From Kalmusia sp. IMI 367209 (lineage: Eukaryota; Ascomycota; Dothideomycetes; Pleosporales; Didymosphaeriaceae), in assembly GCA_027946365.1 (NCBI GenBank), contig JAPEUQ010000019.1:434001-498000 (forward strand): a stretch of 64,000 bases of DNA, given 5' to 3'. This document shows, piece after piece, positions 58,575 to 64,000 of the stretch; positions within the stretch are counted from its first letter, which is position 1, and every line of letters begins with the position of its first letter. Under the pieces are notes generated by a model. That model searched no databases, was not told the origin of the DNA, and saw nothing but the letters and a program-made list of their open reading frames with translations. The position numbers were made by a program, and so were the translations under genes.

Positions 58575-59510
58575 TCATAAGTAGCTGCCGCTTGAAAATC
58601 GATCACCAAACCCCTTTGCCTTGTTGAGCAATTCCCGCTTCTGCTTGTGTGACACCTTTGTGCCCAATGCCATATCTTTTTCATAGTCAAAGACGCGCTT
58701 ACTGGGGTCGTCTTCTTTCTCCTTGCCAGCTTTGGCCTGATGCTGCTCTACCAGGCTCTTGCCCCGCGCTCCATCGATTTTCTCTCTCAGCTTGCGGGCC
58801 TTCTCTTCCTCCTCCTTAGCCCTACGCGATTCCTTCTTCGACGATGAGGAGTTCGAATGTGCTGATATGCCCATGGCCTCGTCCTGCAGTCGCTTGAGCT
58901 TCTGCTCTGGCGTCTCAGTCCATATATCCATGCCGCCCCCGGTCCCGCTGCCTGCACTCTTGCCCGTATTGAATTTCCGCGCCCGCATCTTGGTCGGGTC
59001 CATGCGTGCCAGGTCGTCTTGCGTGGGCGGCATCGTCATCCACGAATCGCGCTGCACTTTCTTGTCCTCCTCATTGTATTGTGGATCAGTATCAAAAGCT
59101 GAGCCGGTTGAGCCAGACTTGTCTTCGTCGTCATGCGTGTTATACGATGCGCCTGTAGGCGGTGGCGCAGGGCCAAAGTCGTCGTCGCTGCTGTCCGAAT
59201 CGTCTGACGGCGGGTGGTGTGGTCGCTCGTCCAGCGGAGCTGGAGGAGGCGCCGGTCCAAGGACGCGCGCCGGCTTTGAAGCTGGTGGAGGCGAGGGTCC
59301 AACATCGCGGCTTCCACTGCTTGACCGCGACCGCAATTGCGGCGGTAACGAGGGCCCAACAGGGCGTGGAGGCGAGGACTGCGCAGGCGGGAGAGCTGGG
59401 CCTAGCACTCTTCGTCGCTTTTCACTGGACTCTGGGCTTGTAGAGCGATCATCATCCTCGTCGCGGGTGCGCTTCGTGAGATGCGGCGGTAGCGATGGTC
59501 CGATAGGCAT
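58575..59510 (-). CDS. GPALPP motif / DUF3752 protein (GPALPP1-like), 311 aa
   Basis: Single-exon gene. The N-terminal 120 residues contain six copies of a GP(S/A)(L/P)PP motif (GPSLPP, GPALPP, GPSLPP, GPSPPP, GPAPPP, GPAPPP) in a disordered Ser/Asp-rich context. The C-terminal half is the DUF3752 domain: DSWMTMPPTQDDLARMDP, then RKFNTGKSAG, a charged coiled-coil stretch, and FDYEKDMALGTKVSHKQKRE. This architecture matches the eukaryotic GPALPP1 (KIAA1704) family, nuclear proteins of poorly known role. It diverges from the Vps8 gene across 442 bp. Confidence 0.9.
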   Translation of the reverse strand: MPIGPSLPPHLTKRTRDEDDDRSTSPESSEKRRRVLGPALPPAQSSPPRPVGPSLPPQLRSRSSSGSRDVGPSPPPASKPARVLGPAPPPAPLDERPHHPPSDDSDSSDDDFGPAPPPTGASYNTHDDEDKSGSTGSAFDTDPQYNEEDKKVQRDSWMTMPPTQDDLARMDPTKMRARKFNTGKSAGSGTGGGMDIWTETPEQKLKRLQDEAMGISAHSNSSSSKKESRRAKEEEEKARKLREKIDGARGKSLVEQHQAKAGKEKEDDPSKRVFDYEKDMALGTKVSHKQKRELLNKAKGFGDRFSSGSYL

Positions 59511-59952
59511 TGCAGCGCTGAGTTGTTGCGCGGAGTGTGGTGATAGAGAGTGAGGTGCAGGAAGTGACGTTGGGAGCTTTGACGCTTACGCCTCGGCGCA
59601 GGCGCGATCGACGAACTACAGGTGGGTGAGGGAGCTACAACGATGTCTGCTCCATCTCCGTGCCAACTTTTGAAAGCTACCTAGCAGGCTGTTGGGGACT
59701 TGCTCAGTATCTCGACGTGCCGCGCACGCCTCGTTCCGCCGCCTAATCGTAGTATCGCGCTGGTCGAGCGCAGCTATCAGCAAACTTTCAGGCACCCGCC
59801 CCGTATTGCGGTCGACGACCATCTCGCCCACCTTTGCGATTGACGGGTGTAACAGGCATGCTGTGAAAGAGGCGGACTTGCAAACTATAGGCACAGATCG
59901 GATTTCCCTACACATGTGCGCCTGAAGCGATGCTCCGCAGTCCACGAGCCTC
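59511..59952. other. Shared promoter region of GPALPP1-like and Vps8 genes
   Basis: 442 bp between divergent start codons. No gene is supported in it. Confidence 0.5.
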
Positions 59953-62900
59953 ATGAGCTCAGATTCGGGAGAGAGCCCAGCGAGTGCTCACCATGACAGC
60001 GCCGACGAGATAAACATTGGCTCGCCCGCCCAAGCCTCGCCACCTGGGCAAAATGGAACTGAACATGAGATTGTCAATGCGGCAAGGGGCCAAGAAGAAG
60101 ACATAGAGGAGCTTGCCTCCATCGCAAGTGGGGTGAATGACATGACATTCGCTACGCGACGAAGAAGCGAAACAGAACAAGAGGATGACGAGTCAGCATC
60201 GGAGCTCCCCATAAGACTATCGGAGCAGCGTCCCAAGAGCCCTGAATCGACATCTACTCCAGATGATACCCCGTCGATCCAGGGCTCCCTGCTCTCGTCT
60301 CCTGGCAGCAGTCTGCCCGCGTCGCACAGCTCCTTGCGACCCCATCGCCCAACGTCTCTGCAGCCTTTTGAACGACGCTTCTCTGCACGCCTATCTCCCT
60401 CGCCGTTGGCATCCCCACGCGCCGTGTCTAGCCCGATCTTCTTGTCAGCGCACTCGCGACAGTCCTCCGTCTCAAGCAACTTGCTCTTCCAACCACAGGT
60501 GGACGATGTAGACACGCCGCAAGCACCGTGGGAGGTGGTGCGATGGACTAAGCTGAAAAAGATAACCGGGCAGGTGTTCTCTGAGGTAGGAAAGCGTAAC
60601 TTTGGCCGCCCCACTTGCCTGGCAGTCGCGGCTGCCTTGGTTATCGGGACTTCCAAGGGTTTTATCCTTGTGTTCGATTATCAGCAAGTGTTGAAATCGA
60701 TTATAGGACCAGGGACGAAAGGTATGACATTTACGCAGCCATCAAATTTACTCGCTAACACAGCTAGCTATTGAGTGTGGGCCAGTGACAGCTCTATCTA
60801 TATCAGCCGACCACTCTACAGTCGGCGGAGGGCATGCGACAGGGCACATCTTCACCTGGGAGCTAGCAAGACCGGCCAAACCATTTCTACACATACCTCC
60901 ATTAGATCGCAATGCTTTAGACGACAGAAAATCAGATGGCCATATATCAGGCGTTGCTATCCTTCATATTGGGTTTCTGGGTACCCGACATACAGCACTT
61001 GTTTCTGCTGATGATGGAGGTATGGCTTTCTCGCACTTGGCAACCCGAGGACTGGGCGCCATTGCGAGGACAGTGAAAATTACCCGTATCCTTGGAAGGT
61101 ACCCACTATCCGAGAAGTCTTCCGAGAGACCCCGAAAACCGAGCTCTGTTCTGGCCTTTGCGCCTCTTCCACTCGGGAACGTAGAACAACCCACAGATAC
61201 CATGGGACTGACCGCACTGTTGACTCCGTATTTATTAGTCATTGTATCGACCACTTCCGATAGCGCAGACTCAACACAAGGCGTCCAGGCCAAAAGAGAT
61301 CGAGCCCCATAGCGCACTGAGCGGGTGTCTCGCATGGTTCCCTGCAGTGAAGTTGAAGAACCCTTCCAAAGACCTTAACAAGGCTGTATCGAGGACTAAG
61401 CTTGTGTATTGTTGGTCGAACATTTTGACAGTCCTGGAAGTCGACTGTATCGTGGCTGCGCCGACGGAGAGAGAGAAACCGACCGAACTCGCATTCAGAC
61501 CCCGCAGCAGATGGAAAAGCGAGGAAGCAATTGTTGCCGTGCAATGGCTTAGCCGATCGGTTCTCGGCGTACTTACCATTAGCCAACGCCTCATAATTCT
61601 AGAAGATAATACGCTTCGGCCGACTGACACGTTTGACCTACTTCAAAAACATATCTACCATTCGGACCTCTTTTCGCGGCAGCTTCGACCGGTCATCGAG
61701 CATCTAGATGAGGCGGACACATCACTACATGGCGTTGTAGCAGATGCTTTTTACATGAGCTTTCGTGCCTACAAAGGACGGTTATTCTTATTAGGCGTCA
61801 ACGATGTTTCTATTGGAACCTTGTCAAATTGGGCCGATAGGCTAATGGCGCTGATGGAAGACGGCGACTTCATCGCTGCAATCGGTCTTGCAACATCCTA
61901 CTACGTAGGCGACGCAGATAAGCTAACTGTGGGATTGCCGGACAATAATGATGCTCGGCACGCTCTGGTCCAAGAAAAGTTATTAGAGATGATATCAGCA
62001 TCACTGAAATATACCTTCACTCGAGACAACCAGCTCAGCGATTCACAGGAGAAGGGTGTGAGAGAACTAGCAGAAGTCTGTTTTACGGGACTTGTGAGCA
62101 TGAAAGAGCTTGAATTTCTGTTCGAGGATGTATACGATGCTTTTGAAGAAGCTTCAGCGGAAAATATCTTCTTCGAAACACTCGAACCCTATATTCTTGA
62201 TGGAGAGATCTCCGATGTTCCACCAAACGTACTTAAGGATCTGATCACGTTCTATGCTTCAGCCGGCCGCGCCGCACGATTAGAAGAGATGATATGCCGA
62301 TTAAGCACGGATACCATCGACATCAACCAAGTCACCACTTTGTGTCAACAATACAACCTCTACGATGCACTCATTCATGTTTGGACGCAAGCGATCGGAG
62401 ATTTTATCACCCCTCTAGTCAATATCCTTTCGCTCATCAAGATCATAGATTTTGGTGTCGATGAGACGGAGAACATTTACATGACGTCTGCAATGAAAAT
62501 ATTTCCGTACCTAGCATACACATTCACTGGCCGCATATATCCTGGTGGAGCCTTTCTCGAGGACGAACAAGCATACAGCGCGAAGAAAGACATGTACAGG
62601 TTCCTGTTTTCTGGAAAAACTCTCGCCTGGCCACCTGGCTCGGATGACGTAGTCTTGACAAGGACTGATAAGGGACCGGAGCCACCTTTCCCATATCTTC
62701 GCCTCGTTCTTGAGTTTGACGCATCGAGCTTCATGAGCATGCTCAACGAGGCTTTTGAAGACAGTTTTTTGAACGGGGAGCAAGATGCGATGAACGGGAA
62801 CCAGGTCAATGGCACGAAATATGGCTCGGCGCTCACGCCCACACGACAATATATCGTCAACATTCTTTTGGGCATAATGACGACAGAGAACTTCGAACCT

Positions 62901-64000
62901 GAGGACATTGTTTATTTTTACATGTTCGTCGCAAGAAATTTGCCCAAGTACCCACAACACATAATGCTTCCCGGAACCTCTTTGCACCAGATTCTTTTGG
63001 GGCTGTGCGATTATCCTACAAAAATCATGCAGGAGGACTGTCAGCTCTCCGTTGAATATCTTCTCTCTATCTACCACCCACCAAATCTCCAAACACTCGT
63101 TCCCATTTTCGAGAAAGCAGATTTTCATCGTGTTCTCAAGACGGTCTATCGCGGTTCGCAGCAGTATGCGAAGCTGCTTGACGCGTATTTAAATGATACT
63201 GAGGATGACGAAGCAGTATTCGGGTGCATTGGCGACATCCTCCGACCGAATAAAAGTCTCCCAAAGAAACAAGTCAACGAAGTCAAGACAGTGATTGTGT
63301 CTCGAGCTAGAGACTTCGTTACGATCGATCCATCTCGTGCTGCAATGACTTTAAGACAATTTGTGCCGGATTTGTTGGAGTCGGTGCTCGAGACTCTTGA
63401 GGATGGTTCCGACGTACAGTATCAATATCTGAAAACCCTCATTGAACCGGACCCTGGTAATAGTGAATCACGAAGCATCGGCGAAGATCTACCATCCGGG
63501 TTCATTGAACGTTACGTTCAGCTCATGTGCAAGTTCAACAGCACTCACGTGGCAGATTTTGTCAGTTTTCTTAAGTCTGGGGATCTAAAACTTGACCCAG
63601 TTCTTCCTGCACTGGAACAGAGTGGTGTAGTTGATGCTGCTGTCATACTCATGGCTCGTGACGGCCTTGTAAAAGATGCTATGGAACGCCTAGTGAGACA
63701 TCTCAATACCTTGGAGACTGCTTTGACTGGGTTGATCAGCGCAGCTGCGGAGACACCAGATGTGGCCAATACGGGAGAAGCAGTGCATGACTTGCTTGAA
63801 GATATCCAGAAATATGTCAAGGTTGGCATCTGGCTATGTCAAGGCCAAACGCGATCAACGGAACGATTAACCCACAGTCTCATCGACAGGCGAAGATCCG
63901 CCTACGGAGAGGTCAAAGAAGAAGATCTTGGCCTTGATGAGCTTCTCTGGCTTGACCTTGTGGACTCAATTGTCAGACTCATCAAGAACGTTTCTTCAGC
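59953..64000 (+). CDS. VPS8: Vps8, CORVET complex subunit (partial, with apparent one-base frameshift)
   Basis: Vps8 is the Rab5-binding subunit of the CORVET tether acting in endosome fusion. Exon 1 is 59953-60721; a 46-nt intron (60722-60767, GTATGA...GCTAG, phase 1) leads to a long exon that leaves the window at 64000. The first 200 residues are disordered; the N-terminal beta-propeller begins at about WTKLKKITGQVF and includes CGPVTALSISADHS. At 61255-61256 the frame shifts: VIVSTT is in one frame and IAQTQHKASRPKE in the next, with a single extra T accounting for it. No intron fits this place. Beyond it the Vps8 signature YTFTGRIYPGGAFLEDEQAY and the alpha-solenoid follow without stops. 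The shift is more likely a sequencing error than real loss, since the other 900 codons are intact. Confidence 0.88.
60722..60767 (+). other. First intron of VPS8
   Basis: 46 nt, GTATGA donor, GCTAAC branch at about 60754-60759, GCTAG acceptor, phase 1. An earlier CACAG acceptor would give a stop after two codons. Confidence 0.85.

Noticed and set aside
61241..61280. A very short intron in VPS8 to explain the frame change
   Set aside because: Candidate GTATCG...GATAG is about 20 nt, too short, and would remove conserved residues; a one-base insertion is simpler.

Overview
This is nuclear DNA of a filamentous ascomycete, most likely a Dothideomycete of the order Pleosporales. The evidence is short (45-60 nt) GT-AG introns with CTRAY branch sites, fungal gene families (kexin, PhoD-like phosphatase, siderophore transporter, Clr5-ankyrin protein, PL1 pectate lyase, Vps8, GPALPP1-like protein), and one sharply bounded AT-rich block with the marks of repeat-induced point mutation (RIP). 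Gene models below were spliced by hand from donor, acceptor and frame agreement. Family names are recognition from motifs; no database search was possible.

Layout. 1-6.4 kb: the 5' end of a kexin gene (minus) diverging from a very large PhoD-like phosphatase gene. 8.2-22 kb: an accessory stretch with a small orphan gene, two paralogous orphan genes facing each other, an 816-codon orphan, a KP-43-like subtilase without signal peptide, and a cytochrome P450. 23-28.8 kb: a secreted M13 metallopeptidase and a siderophore-iron transporter with an SreA-type GATA site upstream. 29-43 kb: small orphan genes, a Clr5-ankyrin protein, a single-pass membrane microprotein, a type B carboxylesterase, a CorA-like membrane protein, and a solute-binding-protein gene broken by one base.

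43.15-53.56 kb is a nested transposon island. A Ty3/gypsy chromovirus-type LTR element (about 220-bp LTRs, 5-bp target duplication) lies inside an older element that has terminal inverted repeats and a 9-bp direct repeat. Both are riddled with stops. 53.6-64 kb returns to genic DNA: a possible small secreted-protein gene or remnant next to the island, a pectate lyase, a pseudogene with an in-frame stop, a GPALPP1-like gene, and a divergent Vps8 gene that runs off the right edge and carries an apparent one-base frameshift.

How the genes fit together. Housekeeping trafficking and processing genes (kexin, Vps8) sit at the ends. Nutrient acquisition and secreted functions (siderophore uptake, M13 protease, carboxylesterase, pectate lyase) lie between them. 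The least explained part is 9.5-19.2 kb, where two related proteins, a large orphan and a subtilase all appear to lack signal peptides.
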